Assembly: GCA_030715195.1 (NCBI GenBank)
Contig: JAUYVI010000009.1
Location: 158,011 to 222,010, forward strand
Length of the DNA stretch: 64,000 nt
Source of the DNA: Dongia sedimenti
GTDB taxonomy: Bacteria; Pseudomonadota; Alphaproteobacteria; Dongiales; Dongiaceae
Reading direction: 5' to 3'
In this document: positions 55,576 to 63,928 of the stretch, one piece after another
Layout: each line of letters begins with the position of its first letter
Position numbering within the stretch: position 1 is the stretch's first letter
Position numbers and translations under genes: made by a program
The notes under the pieces: generated by a model
The model's database searches: none
Told to the model about the DNA's origin: nothing
What the model saw: the letters and a program-made list of their open reading frames with translations, nothing else

Positions 55576-56056
55576 GGTTGGCTGTTCTTACGCTGGGTGT
55601 TGAATCGTCGTTATCGGAAGGTTTTCCGCCGAGCTCGCGGCCCGAAAGATTGGCCCGCACCTTCATCAGAAGGTCCGTCAATTGCTGGCGTTCCGCGTCG
55701 GTCAGGCCGGCCAGGGCGGATTCGCGCGCTTCGGCGGCGAGATCCTGGAGTTGCACCAGCAGCGGGCCGGTCGCTTCGGTGAGATGGAGACGGCGCACCC
55801 GGCGATCGGTGGGATCCGGCCGCCGTTCGACCAGACCGGCCGCTTCCAGCTTGTCCAGCAGGCGGACCAGGGTGATCGGCTCGATGTCGAGCATGTCGGC
55901 GAGTGCCGCCTGGCTGGAACCTTCGTTGCGCGCGACATAGGCCAGGACCGCCCATTGGGCGCGCGTAAGGCCGGTCCCTTTTGAGCGACGCTCGAAATCG
56001 CGGCGCATCAGGCGCGCGGTGTCGTGCAGGAGGAAACCGAAGGTGATCTGAAGCAT
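55568..56056 (-). CDS. MarR-family regulator of the Emr-like operon
   Basis: A 162-residue winged-helix repressor: TGLTRAQWAVLAYVARNEGSSQAALADMLDIEPITLVRLLDKLEAAGLVERRPDPTDRR (residues 28-90) contains the HTH and wing. It is first in the operon with emrA and emrB, overlapping emrA. A short palindrome at 56090-56107 upstream is its likely operator, so phenolic or amphipathic drugs may relieve repression. Confidence 0.9.
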   Translation of the reverse strand: MLQITFGFLLHDTARLMRRDFERRSKGTGLTRAQWAVLAYVARNEGSSQAALADMLDIEPITLVRLLDKLEAAGLVERRPDPTDRRVRRLHLTEATGPLLVQLQDLAAEARESALAGLTDAERQQLTDLLMKVRANLSGRELGGKPSDNDDSTPSVRTANHA

Positions 56057-56089
56057 CTCTGCGGCATGTCCAATCGTTGCGGGCCCATA

Positions 56090-56107
56090 ATATAAGCAAG
56101 CTTATGA
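56090..56107. promoter_or_regulatory. MarR-type operator upstream of the marR-emrAB operon
   Basis: The inverted repeat ATAAGC (56092-56097), AA, GCTTAT (56100-56105) is perfect and flanked by an A+T-rich run that extends the symmetry imperfectly. It lies 36 bases before the MarR start codon. AGC-containing palindromes of this size are usual for MarR-family dimers. It could also carry the -10 region of the operon promoter. Confidence 0.6.
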
Positions 56108-56293
56108 TATGGTCAAGCAGGCGTCTATCGACCGGCAATGCTTTGAAACTTCATGATTCCTTTACCAAGATCTTAAAGGGATCCTTAGCCACTCGGGCGC
56201 CATATCACGAGGGGTGGGATCAGAGTCTTGTGTTTCTACGGAGAATGGTAGGAATATGATCATTAACGATCTCGGGGAGGTCAGACCGGTTCG

Positions 56294-59293
56294 ATGCGCC
56301 TGTTGGAGCGAATACTCGTTCTAGCGACGAGTTTCGGATTCATGGGCAGCTTCGCCGTGCTGCTTTCCGAATCCCCTGCCATGGCTTCCGATGGGCGGAG
56401 CGGGCTGCTTACGGCGTTCACGTTCACCGCTCTTGCCACTGCGGCCTTGGTCGCCGCGGTTGTGCTCGCTCTGATGCTGAAGCGGGCGCGCCGCCGCGCC
56501 CTGCAGCACGCCGAGCTGCTTCAACTCGCCGGAGTGCCGGAAGGAAACCCGCATCCGATCCTGCGCATCGCGGCTTCCGGCGACGTGCGCTATGCCAATC
56601 CCGCAGCAAATGCGCTGCTCGGCAAGATCGGCGCCGATCCGGCGCTTTGGTCGCGGTGGCAAGATGCGCTGCGCGCCTTGCGTGGTGTCGGCCGCACCGA
56701 GCGCCGCTTCGAGTTCGACGACCGCGTCTACCTGTTGAGCGGGGTCACCGATGCCGCGCGCTGTCTCGACCTGTTCGTGCTGGACGTCACCGATCTCTTC
56801 GCCAAGGAACACGCACTCAGCCAGAGCGAAGCGCGGCTGGCGCTGGTGACGCGCACCGCGCAACTCGGGCTGTTCGAGATCGACGTATCCAAGCGGACCA
56901 TCACCTACAACGACATCTATGCCTGGCAGCTCGGCCTCGGTCCGGTCGTCTATACGGAGAGTCTCGATCTCTGGGCGGAACGCGTCCATCCCGCCGAGCG
57001 CGAGGCGACGCTGCGTGCGATGCAGGAGTTCATCGGCGGCCGCATCGGGCGCTACCGGATGGAGCACCGCTTGGACAACGGCAGGGGCGGCTGGATCTGG
57101 GTCTCATCGATCGCCGAGGTCACGGAAATCGAACCGACCGGATTGCCGCGCCAGATCATCGGCTCGCATCTCGATGTGACCGAGCTCAAGGTCTCGCAGA
57201 TTGCGCTCGAGCGCAACAACCGGCGCAATCTCGCGCAATTGGACCTGATGTCGATCGGGGATTCCGGCTCCGAATCCGCCGTCTTCGCTTGCGCGGCCCA
57301 GCACGCGGCCGCCATCACCGACAGTGCGTGCGGCGTGCTTCACGTTTTCGACGACAAGGGCAAGGCCGAAGCGACCTATCGCTTCGGCCCGAGCGATCAT
57401 CCCCAGCGCGCGAACGAATTGCGGCTCGAAAGCGAAGTTCGCGAAAACGGCCAGATCGTCGCGCGTCTGACCGTGGCGGGAAGGGCAACCGAATACGACG
57501 CGGACGACCGCGCCAGCCTGCAGATCATCGGGGCGGAGGCCTGGCGGCTGGTGCTGCGGATCCGGCAGGCGCGCAAGCTCGAGATCCAGTCCCGCGTGCT
57601 GCAGAGCGCGGTCAACGGAATCGTCATCACGGATCCCGAGGGTCGGGTGGAATGGGCCAATCCCGCCTTCGAGCGGATTACCGGGTATAAGCTGGACGAG
57701 ATGGCGGGGCAGGATCTTCGCTTCCTGCGTTCGGGTGAACTGGACGAGTCGTTCTACCGGCGGCTCTGGGAAACCATCTCGGAGGGACGCTCCTTCACCG
57801 GCGAGTTCATCAATCGGCGCAAGGACGGAACCCTCGTCACCATCGACCAGGTCATCACCCCGGTGGTCGGGGCGGGCGGCCAGATCGAGAAATACATCGC
57901 GATCTCCGAGGACATCACCGAGCGCAAGTCGGTCGAAAGCCGCCTGGTCTATTTGCGGCAGCATGACGAACTGACCGGCCTGCTCAACCGCGCCAGCATG
58001 ATCGATGTCATCGACCGCGCGATCGCGGAACAAGAGCGCGGCGGTCCGGGCTTCGCCGTGCTCTATGTCGGCCTCGATCACTTCAAGGTGGTGAACGATC
58101 AGCTCGGCCGCCAGTCGGCCGATAAGGTGCTGCAGCGCGTGGCGGTCACTCTGAATGATTGCCTGCGCCCGACCGACAATGTCGGGCGCTGCGGCGGCGA
58201 CGAGTTCGTGGTGCTGCAGCGGATGGCCAAAAGCGTCGACGATGCCGCCAATCTTGCGCGCCGCCTCGTTGCCGCACTCAACCACGCAATGGAGGCGGAT
58301 CCGCAAGAGGTGCGGCTCGGTGCCAGCATCGGCATCAGCGTGTTCCCTGCCGATCAGGGCAGCGCCGACGAGCTCGTCACCAAGGCGGAACTCGCCATGC
58401 GCCGCGCCAAGACCGAGGCGCGCGGCAGCCTGCGCTACTTCACGCCCTCGTTGCAGGAAGCGGCGCAAACCCGCGCCAAGCTCGCCTCCGCCTTGCCGGC
58501 CGCAATGCGCGAGGGGCAGATCTTTCTGCTGTATCAGCCGCTGATCGATCTGCAGAGCGAGGCCGTGATCGGCTGCGAAGCGCTGGCCCGCTGGAAGCAT
58601 CCCGAGCTCGGCATGGTATCGCCCGTCCAATTCATCGCGGTCGCCGAGGAGACGGGGCTGATCGGCGAGCTCGGCCTCTACATCCTGCATCGAGCGATCC
58701 GCGACTTCGCCGGCGCCATCCCGGACGCCGGGAGCAAGAACCTGACGCTGTCGGTCAATCTCTCCTTCGGTCAGTTCGCCGAGAGCGAGTTCGTGGACTC
58801 GATTCGCGGCGCGCTCGATGCCACCGGCTTCCCGCCGGAGCGGCTTGAGCTGGAACTGACGGAAACGATGCTGGCGCTCGAGCCGGAGCGGGCCAGCGAG
58901 ACCACGCGCGCGCTGTCCGCTCTGGGCTGCAAGCTGGCGATCGACGACTTCGGCACGGGATATTCATCGCTGGCGCAGCTGCGGCATTTCTCGGTCGACT
59001 ATCTGAAGATCGACCGCAGCTTCGTGGTGGACCTGGAGGGCGGCGAGGGCCCCCAGGCGGTGGTCCGTGCCGCGATCGCGATGGCCCACAGTCTCGGCAT
59101 GGCGATCATCGCCGAAGGCGTGGAAACGCTGGAGCAGGCCGAGTTCCTGCGGAGCGCCGGCGCCGAGGTGGTGCAGGGCTATCTCTACGGAAAGCCCATG
59201 CCGATCGAGGACTTCGCGGCCATGGCGGGGGAGATCGCAAAGCCGCTGGCGGGGTACCGGCCCACCCATTCCGCTTCGCGGCGGCTGCACTGA
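56294..59293 (+). CDS. Membrane PAS/GGDEF/EAL cyclic-di-GMP protein
   Basis: A 999-residue signalling protein. Two membrane segments (about 5-30 and 41-63) are followed by PAS-like regions (about 80-295, 430-555) and a GAF-like segment near 310-420. The GGDEF domain (about 555-720) has RCGGDEF intact and an RPTD inhibitory site five residues before it, so cyclase activity and feedback are likely. The EAL domain (about 730-985) has GCEALARWKHP, SVNLSFGQF, ELELTETM, AIDDFGTGYSS and EGVETLEQ, all key residues kept. It may both make and degrade cyclic-di-GMP. It is a single-gene unit with 237 bases before it. Confidence 0.9.
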   Translation: MRLLERILVLATSFGFMGSFAVLLSESPAMASDGRSGLLTAFTFTALATAALVAAVVLALMLKRARRRALQHAELLQLAGVPEGNPHPILRIAASGDVRYANPAANALLGKIGADPALWSRWQDALRALRGVGRTERRFEFDDRVYLLSGVTDAARCLDLFVLDVTDLFAKEHALSQSEARLALVTRTAQLGLFEIDVSKRTITYNDIYAWQLGLGPVVYTESLDLWAERVHPAEREATLRAMQEFIGGRIGRYRMEHRLDNGRGGWIWVSSIAEVTEIEPTGLPRQIIGSHLDVTELKVSQIALERNNRRNLAQLDLMSIGDSGSESAVFACAAQHAAAITDSACGVLHVFDDKGKAEATYRFGPSDHPQRANELRLESEVRENGQIVARLTVAGRATEYDADDRASLQIIGAEAWRLVLRIRQARKLEIQSRVLQSAVNGIVITDPEGRVEWANPAFERITGYKLDEMAGQDLRFLRSGELDESFYRRLWETISEGRSFTGEFINRRKDGTLVTIDQVITPVVGAGGQIEKYIAISEDITERKSVESRLVYLRQHDELTGLLNRASMIDVIDRAIAEQERGGPGFAVLYVGLDHFKVVNDQLGRQSADKVLQRVAVTLNDCLRPTDNVGRCGGDEFVVLQRMAKSVDDAANLARRLVAALNHAMEADPQEVRLGASIGISVFPADQGSADELVTKAELAMRRAKTEARGSLRYFTPSLQEAAQTRAKLASALPAAMREGQIFLLYQPLIDLQSEAVIGCEALARWKHPELGMVSPVQFIAVAEETGLIGELGLYILHRAIRDFAGAIPDAGSKNLTLSVNLSFGQFAESEFVDSIRGALDATGFPPERLELELTETMLALEPERASETTRALSALGCKLAIDDFGTGYSSLAQLRHFSVDYLKIDRSFVVDLEGGEGPQAVVRAAIAMAHSLGMAIIAEGVETLEQAEFLRSAGAEVVQGYLYGKPMPIEDFAAMAGEIAKPLAGYRPTHSASRRLH

Positions 59294-59375
59294 TTTCCGC
59301 GGTTCCCGGGCCGTTCTTGCGGATCGGGGCCTTTTCATTTAGTTTCCGCGCGGTTGCCGCTGGGGTCCTGGTGAC

Positions 59376-59452
59376 CGGGGTGTAGCTCAGCCTGGTAGAG
59401 TACCTGCTTTGGGAGCAGGGTGTCGCTGGTTCGAATCCAGTCACCCCGACCA
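59376..59452 (+). tRNA. tRNA-Pro (anticodon TGG)
   Basis: A 77-base cloverleaf. The acceptor stem CGGGGTG (59376-59382) pairs with CACCCCG (59442-59448), discriminator A at 59449, and the encoded CCA is at 59450-59452. The D-arm TAGCTCAG and T-arm GGTTCGAATCC are standard. The anticodon stem CCTGC/GCAGG encloses TTTGGGA, with TGG at 59410-59412. It reads CCA and probably other proline codons by wobble. Confidence 0.97.
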
Positions 59453-59489
59453 GCGGCGAGATCAACGGCGAGAAGGCGGAATCGAGACC

Positions 59490-59795
59490 ATGCAGGCGCG
59501 GATTTTCATACCGGCGAAGAATGCGATGCAATCCGGGCGCGCGGGCGCCCAGAAATGGGTGCTTGAGTTCGCGCCATCCTCGCGCCGTGAGATCGATCCG
59601 CTGATGGGCTGGACCAGCTCCGACGATACGCGCCGGCAGCTCCGCCTGAACTTCGACACGCGCGAAGAGGCGGTCGCTTATGCCGAGCGCGAGGGTATTC
59701 CGTACCTTGTCGAGGAGCCGCAGGCCCGCCGCGTGCAGCCCAAGGCCTATGCCGACAATTTCCGCTTCGACCGGATCGGCAACTGGACGCACTGA
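59490..59795 (+). CDS. Complex I accessory subunit, NDUFS4-like (ETC complex I subunit family)
   Basis: A 101-residue alphaproteobacterial homologue of NDUFS4. MQARIFIPAKNAMQSGRAGAQKWVLEF opens the protein, and LMGWTSSDDTRRQLRLNFDTREEAVAYAEREGIPY and VQPKAYADNFRFDRIGNW match the conserved family ends. It associates with NADH dehydrogenase. The start at 59490 follows CGGAATCGAGACC; the longer upstream frame is the tRNA read through. It lies between two tRNA genes, separated from other nuo genes. Confidence 0.9.
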   Translation: MQARIFIPAKNAMQSGRAGAQKWVLEFAPSSRREIDPLMGWTSSDDTRRQLRLNFDTREEAVAYAEREGIPYLVEEPQARRVQPKAYADNFRFDRIGNWTH

Positions 59796-59829
59796 CCGGC
59801 TTATCCCGCCCAGAACGCCATTCGGGCAC

Positions 59830-59905
59830 GACCCCGTAGCTCAGCGGATAGAGCAACCGCCTTCTAAGCGGTAGGTCGCTGGTTCAAGTCCAGCCGGGGT
59901 CGCCA
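59830..59905 (+). tRNA. tRNA-Arg (anticodon TCT)
   Basis: A 76-base cloverleaf. The acceptor GACCCCG (59830-59836) pairs with CGGGGTC (59895-59901), discriminator G at 59902, CCA at 59903-59905. The anticodon stem ACCGC/GCGGT encloses CTTCTAA, with TCT at 59863-59865. It reads AGA and, less well, AGG, which are rare codons in this G+C-rich genome. Confidence 0.97.
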
Positions 59906-60113
59906 ATGGGCGAATGCCCGACCCGCAGGTGCCATTTGGTTCCCTCGCGTCGGCACGGATTCGATCCTTTATTCGCGGTTCGGACCCCCTCCATTTCCAT
60001 CGGCCGAGGGATCACGGCGGCGGCTCAGCGGTTTCTATCCATGTGACGGATCCTGAGCCGCTGTGTGGTGATCAGCGGGTTTCGGCCGGTTCTCAAGTGG
60101 TGTGGAGGTCTTC

Positions 60114-60509
60114 ATGGGACGCGCGCTCCTGGCGGCGGGCTCGGCTTTGCTCGCCATAACGATCGGAACCAGTGCATGGGCCGAAACGGCGGCTGGCGGT
60201 GGGAAGGCGTGCATCAGCGCCGGGGATTGGGCGACGGTCGTTCGCGACAAATCCTCCGGAGTTGCGATCCGGGTGCTGGCCGATATCGACGGAATCGAAG
60301 CCAAGCAGATGGTCGAGCGCGTGAATGCCGAGCCGCCGCGAACCCACATGGCGGCCGATCACGTGATCGTGCTCGGCGCCAAGGTGGTCGAGACGGGGCA
60401 GCCCGCATCCTACGTGTTGGTGGCATTCTTCAACCAAGGCTGCCTCGTCGCTTCCGGACGGGCGGATCCCATGGGCATAGCCGGCCTGCTGGAAGGCGAG
60501 TCGACCTGA
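60114..60509 (+). CDS. Small secreted protein of unknown function
   Basis: A 131-residue protein with a clear signal peptide (GRALLAAGSALLAITIGTSAWA, cleavage near residue 23). Mature-region motifs are KACISAGDWATVV, RVLADIDGIEAKQMVERVN and VLVAFFNQGCLVASGRAD. Two Cys, one in each half, could form a disulfide. The start at 60114 has GGAGG upstream; GTG at 60102 is an alternative. I do not recognise a named family. It lies alone between the tRNA-Arg gene and the response regulator. Confidence 0.6.
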   Translation: MGRALLAAGSALLAITIGTSAWAETAAGGGKACISAGDWATVVRDKSSGVAIRVLADIDGIEAKQMVERVNAEPPRTHMAADHVIVLGAKVVETGQPASYVLVAFFNQGCLVASGRADPMGIAGLLEGEST

Positions 60510-60615
60510 CGGCCTTTCCCAGGCGCCCGGGATTCCGCTAGCATCCCATTCCCAAGCTGCATGACAGGCTGTGCGTTGTCACAAACGTGCCGCCCGCTCC
60601 TGCTTGAATACTTGG

Positions 60616-60629
60616 TTGATCTGTATCAA
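60616..60629. promoter_or_regulatory. FNR/FixK-type binding site upstream of a response regulator
   Basis: TTGATCTGTATCAA matches the FNR/FnrL/FixK consensus TTGAT-N4-ATCAA exactly. Its centre is about 72 bases before the TTG start of the response regulator at 60695, a workable distance for activation near -41.5 if the transcript starts around 60664. Control by an oxygen-responsive FNR-family factor is inferred; the factor itself is outside the window. Confidence 0.7.
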
Positions 60630-60694
60630 GCTTCGGCAGCGCTCGGCGCATGAAGGCATGACGGCCGAGTTTAGGGGATGCGGGGTAACTGGAC

Positions 60695-61099
60695 TTGCCT
60701 GAGCTAGAGAAGGCAGCGAATACAATCCTGGTCGTGGATGACGACCAGGACCTTCTGCAGTCCTTGCGTGTGCTGCTGGAAGCCTATGACTATCGCGTGG
60801 TCATGGCGCAGAACGCGGCAGCGGCGATCGATGCGGTCACGAACCGCGCGCCGGATCTCGTGCTCACCGACATCTACATGCCCGATGCGGATGGCTTCGA
60901 ACTGATCAACGCGTTGCGCCAGCACGATGCCTCCGTGCCGGTGGTGGCGATGTCCGGCGGCGGCCGGGTTGGCAGCTACGACAACCTGTCGATAGCAACG
61001 CATCTCGGCGCGTCCGCGGTCATCGACAAACCGTTCTCAAACGCGTCTCTGATCGAGACGATCGAACGCGTGCTCGCGAGTCACAGAAGGGATCACTGA
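60695..61099 (+). CDS. Single-domain response regulator
   Basis: A 134-residue receiver-only protein. It has the acidic cluster VVDDDQ near residue 15, the phosphoacceptor Asp in LVLTDIYMPDADG (about residue 56), the Ser/Thr position in VVAMSGGG, and Lys in VIDKPFSN near residue 108. The predicted start is TTG at 60695. It has no output domain, so it probably acts by protein-protein contact or as a phosphate sink. The FNR-type box upstream suggests oxygen-linked expression. No partner kinase gene is adjacent. Confidence 0.85.
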   Translation: MPELEKAANTILVVDDDQDLLQSLRVLLEAYDYRVVMAQNAAAAIDAVTNRAPDLVLTDIYMPDADGFELINALRQHDASVPVVAMSGGGRVGSYDNLSIATHLGASAVIDKPFSNASLIETIERVLASHRRDH

Positions 61100-61296
61100 C
61101 CGGCGAGGCCTGATCCGATCGTCGCGGAATGCGTTCCGAACGAAACCCGGCAAGCTTAGCCGGCCGAAAAGCCTGACAAAAAACCGGCTGCTTTGCGCTC
61201 GCGCCGCGGGATGCTGTAGCATGCCGGCATTGACCGCGCGCGCCATCTTCCGCGCGCAAGCAATCCGCAAGAAATCAATAGAAATGAGGAGGCGAC

Positions 61297-61995
61297 ATGG
61301 CCGGCAAGTACATCTCCTTGACCGCAAAGGACGGCGGCACCTTCCGCGCCTATCTGGCGCCCGCGGCCTCGGGCAAGGGGCCGGGAATCGTGCTCTGCCA
61401 GGAGATCTTCGGCATCAACGCGTATATCCGCGAAGTCGCCGACCAATACGCGGCCGAGGGCTACACGGTGCTGGCGCCGGACCTGTTCTGGCGCATGGAG
61501 CCCAATGTCGAGCTCGGCTATACGCCACAGGACTGGGAGCGGGCCTTCGACTTCTTCAAGCGCTTCAATATCGACAAGGGCATCGACGATATCGGCGTTG
61601 CGGCGCAGGCACTGCGCACGCGTCCCGAGAGCTCGGGCAAGGTGGGCGCGCTCGGCTTCTGCCTCGGCGGCAAGCTGTCGTACCTGACGGCCTGCCGGGT
61701 GAAGGTCGATGCCGCGGTCTGCTATTACGGCGTCGGCATCGACCAGTCGCTCGATGAGTCGAAGAACATCAAGTGCCCGATGGTGCTGCACTTCGCCGAT
61801 AAGGACCAGTTCGTGCCGGCCGAGGCGATCGAGCGGATCAAGGCGCATTTCGCGCCGCGGCCGGAGATAGAGATCTACGTCTATCACGGCCAGGACCATG
61901 CCTTTGCCCGGACCGGCGGCGACCATTATGACAAAGCCTCGGCCATGACCGCCGAGGCGCGCACCAAGGCCTTGTTCAAGAAGGCTTTGGGGTAG
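61297..61995 (+). CDS. Dienelactone hydrolase family protein
   Basis: A 232-residue alpha/beta hydrolase. The Cys nucleophile lies in ALGFCLGGKLSY (Cys123 region) and the Asp-His pair in HFADKDQFVP and YHGQDHAFART, giving the dienelactone-hydrolase triad. EIFGINAYIREVADQYAAEGYTVLAPDLFWR is the typical N-terminal core. It may open lactones in aromatic breakdown or serve another esterase role; no aromatic operon is nearby. The start is preceded by GAGGAGG. Confidence 0.9.
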   Translation: MAGKYISLTAKDGGTFRAYLAPAASGKGPGIVLCQEIFGINAYIREVADQYAAEGYTVLAPDLFWRMEPNVELGYTPQDWERAFDFFKRFNIDKGIDDIGVAAQALRTRPESSGKVGALGFCLGGKLSYLTACRVKVDAAVCYYGVGIDQSLDESKNIKCPMVLHFADKDQFVPAEAIERIKAHFAPRPEIEIYVYHGQDHAFARTGGDHYDKASAMTAEARTKALFKKALG

Positions 61996-62021
61996 GGAAC
62001 CCGCCGGTATACCAACGGGTT
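61996..62021 (+). promoter_or_regulatory. Possible EcfG-type promoter before the encapsulated-ferritin operon
   Basis: GGAAC at 61996-62000 is followed by 17 bases and GGTT at 62018-62021, the same GGAAC/GGTT pair as in the phyR-nepR promoter. The first gene starts at 62087, leaving a leader of about 60 bases. The site begins directly after the upstream gene's stop codon. It would place the iron-storage compartment under the general stress sigma factor. The -10 differs from the CGTT consensus at one base, so chance is possible. Confidence 0.45.
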
Positions 62022-62086
62022 ATTCCAATCCCGGAAAGCCTCGGTTATTAGAATCGCTCCAGGCACACCACCCAGAGGGAGACCCC

Positions 62087-62512
62087 ATGGCCAGTTCAAG
62101 CGCCTCGCTGCATGAAGACGAAGGCAAGCTCAATCCAAAGACCATCGACCAGCACCGCGCCTACGTCTCGCTGCAGGAAGAGCTGGAGGCGGCCGACTGG
62201 TACAACCAGCGGGTCGAGGGTGCGACCGATCCCGAGTTGGCGGCGATCCTCGCCCACAACCGCGACGAAGAGAAAGAACATGCCGCGATGGTGCTCGAAT
62301 GGCTGCGCCGGGGCGATCCCAAGCTCGACGAGCACCTGCGCACCTATCTCTTCACCGAGGGCTCGATCCTGGACATCGAGGTCGCGGCCGAGCATGGCGG
62401 CGGCGAAGAAACCGGGAGCGGCGACAGCGGTGGCGGCAGCACACCGGCCGACAGCTCACTCGGCATCGGTAGCCTGCGCGGCACCGGCAGCCTGATCGTG
62501 ACGGGAGCCTGA
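62087..62512 (+). CDS. Encapsulated ferritin (EncFtn) cargo protein
   Basis: A 141-residue ferritin-like protein closely resembling Rhodospirillum rubrum EncFtn. EELEAADWYNQR (residues 31-42) and HNRDEEKEHAAMVLEWLRR (57-75) supply the ferroxidase ligands, with Glu62 and His65 at the same positions as in R. rubrum. A Gly/Ser linker leads to the C-terminal cargo-loading motif SSLGIGSLRG (124-132). It should oxidise iron inside the encapsulin shell encoded next, three bases downstream. The start has AGAGGGAGA upstream. Confidence 0.95.
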   Translation: MASSSASLHEDEGKLNPKTIDQHRAYVSLQEELEAADWYNQRVEGATDPELAAILAHNRDEEKEHAAMVLEWLRRGDPKLDEHLRTYLFTEGSILDIEVAAEHGGGEETGSGDSGGGSTPADSSLGIGSLRGTGSLIVTGA

Positions 62513-62515
62513 ACC

Positions 62516-63334
62516 ATGAGCCATCTGCATCGCCACCTCGCCCCGATCTCCGCCGAAGCCTGGAAGCAGATCGAAGAGGAAGCCAAGCAAACCCTGAAGA
62601 CCACATTGGCCGCGCGCAAGCTGGTCGATTTCGAAGGTCCGAAAGGCTGGCAGAAGTCCGCCGTCTCGACCGGTCGGGTGAAGCCGGCCGAGCCGGCGCC
62701 GCGCGCCGGTGTCACCGCCGCGGTCCGGAAGATCCTGCCACTGACCGAGTTGCGTGCGGTGTTCGAACTGTCGCGCGAGGAGCTGGATGCGGTCGATCGC
62801 GGCTCGGACAATCCGGATCTCGATCCGGTGACCGCGGCCGCCAAGCAGATCGCGCTGGCCGAGGACGGGGCGGTGTTCCACGGCTATGCCCCCGCCAAGA
62901 TCGCCGGGATCTGCGAGCAGGCGCCGGGCGGGCCGATCGCCATCACCCACAATTACGAGGATTACCCGGTCGCCGTTGCGCAAGCGATCACCCGCCTGCG
63001 CAACGCGGGCGTCGATGGTCCCTATGCGATCGCGCTGGGGCCGCAATGCTACACCGGCCTCACCGACACCACGAAGGGTGGCTATCCGGTGATCCAGCAT
63101 GTCCGCCGGCTGGTCGACGGGCCGATCATCTATGCCCCGGCGGTCGATGGTGCCGTCGTGCTCTCGATGCGCGGCGGCGATTTCAAGATCACGGTCGGCG
63201 AGGATTTCTCGATCGGCTATCTCGACCACACGGCGAAGACGGTGACGCTCTATCTCGAGGAGAGCTTCACCTTCCAGGTGCTGTCGCCCCAGGCCGCGGT
63301 GCGGCTGGCGTATAGCGACGGGAAGAAGAAGTAG
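62516..63334 (+). CDS. Family 1 encapsulin nanocompartment shell protein
   Basis: A 272-residue HK97-fold shell protein. Family landmarks are HRHLAPISAEAWKQIEEEA at the N-terminus, GRKLVDFEGPKGW-like ARKLVDFEGPKGW, DNPDLDPVTAAAKQIALAEDGAVFHGY and DGPYAIALGPQCYTGL. The C-terminal FSIGYLDHTAKTVTLYLEESFTFQVL is the E-loop/A-domain edge. It should assemble into a 60-subunit shell enclosing the EncFtn cargo for iron storage and oxidative-stress defence. The gene follows the cargo gene by three bases, and a clear terminator lies 74 bases after it. Confidence 0.95.
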   Translation: MSHLHRHLAPISAEAWKQIEEEAKQTLKTTLAARKLVDFEGPKGWQKSAVSTGRVKPAEPAPRAGVTAAVRKILPLTELRAVFELSREELDAVDRGSDNPDLDPVTAAAKQIALAEDGAVFHGYAPAKIAGICEQAPGGPIAITHNYEDYPVAVAQAITRLRNAGVDGPYAIALGPQCYTGLTDTTKGGYPVIQHVRRLVDGPIIYAPAVDGAVVLSMRGGDFKITVGEDFSIGYLDHTAKTVTLYLEESFTFQVLSPQAAVRLAYSDGKKK

Positions 63335-63352
63335 CATCGCCATTCGGCGGAG

Positions 63353-63503
63353 GTTTACGGCCCTTGCCGCTTGCAGGGGCGCAAATCCACGGCAAGCTGT
63401 TGACGAGAAACGCTTCTGTCTCATCGAGAGGCAGAAGCGTTTTTTCGTTCTGTAAACCCTGGGTAAACCTTGCGGCGTTTGATCCGGCTCGCGACGACGC
63501 CGA
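63353..63503. repeat. Direct repeat unit, copy 1
   Basis: This 150-base unit is a diverged copy of 63533-63686. Shared blocks include TTTACGGCCC/CTTACGGCCT at the left. GGGGCGCAAATCCAC matches GGGGTGCAAAGCCAC, TTGACGAGAAACG matches TTGACGATGAACG, and TTCTGTAAACCC.GGGTAAACCTTG.GGC is near-identical. GACGACGCCGAT ends both. It contains the encapsulin operon terminator. I see no coding capacity. Confidence 0.65.
63408..63445 (+). terminator. Rho-independent terminator of the encapsulin operon
   Basis: Arms 63408-63418 and 63432-63442 (AAACGCTTCTG/CAGAAGCGTTT) are perfect complements with a short internal extension (CTC/GAG), followed by a run of T to 63445. It lies 74 bases after the encapsulin stop. 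The corresponding part of repeat copy 2 has lost the stem. Confidence 0.85.
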
Positions 63504-63532
63504 TGCGATGGCCAGGTGACAAAGCGCTCGCC

Positions 63533-63686
63533 CTTACGGCCTTACGCCCTTTGGAGGGGTGCAAAGCCACCTCAAGCGTTTGACGATGAACGTCTTTCCA
63601 CCCTGCGCAAAGCGAAAGCGATTCTTGGTTCTGTAAACCCCGGGTAAACCTTGTGGCACAGGACCGATTCGATCGGACGACGCCGA
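63533..63686. repeat. Direct repeat unit, copy 2
   Basis: Diverged second copy of the unit at 63353-63503, offset by about 180 bases. It retains the GTAAACCCCGGGTAAACCTTG block but lacks the terminator hairpin. It lies between the encapsulin operon and an unidentified gene beginning at 63929. It may be an old duplication or the remains of a recombination site; nothing shows which. Confidence 0.6.
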
Positions 63687-63928
63687 TTTTTTTCGATCTG
63701 TCTGCGTTGGGTCTGCGTTGCAGCGCAGCAAGCAGAGCACGTCCCGGCGTTGGTTGCTCCGTGATCTTCGATACAGAATTCACCATCTCAAACAGCGCAG
63801 CGATCATACCACAACGGGCACCGCGTGTCCTCTCTGCATCGCATGAAGGTGACGTAAAGGATTCTGTGTCAGGGCAAGGAAGGGGTACTCCAGATGTGAA
63901 CTGCCAAGCACACAAGAGGAGCCCCCCC

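Noticed and set aside
59294..59345. Possible terminator after the GGDEF/EAL gene
   Set aside because: The GGCC pairing is weak and loop length large; I could not draw a stable stem despite the TTTT that follows.
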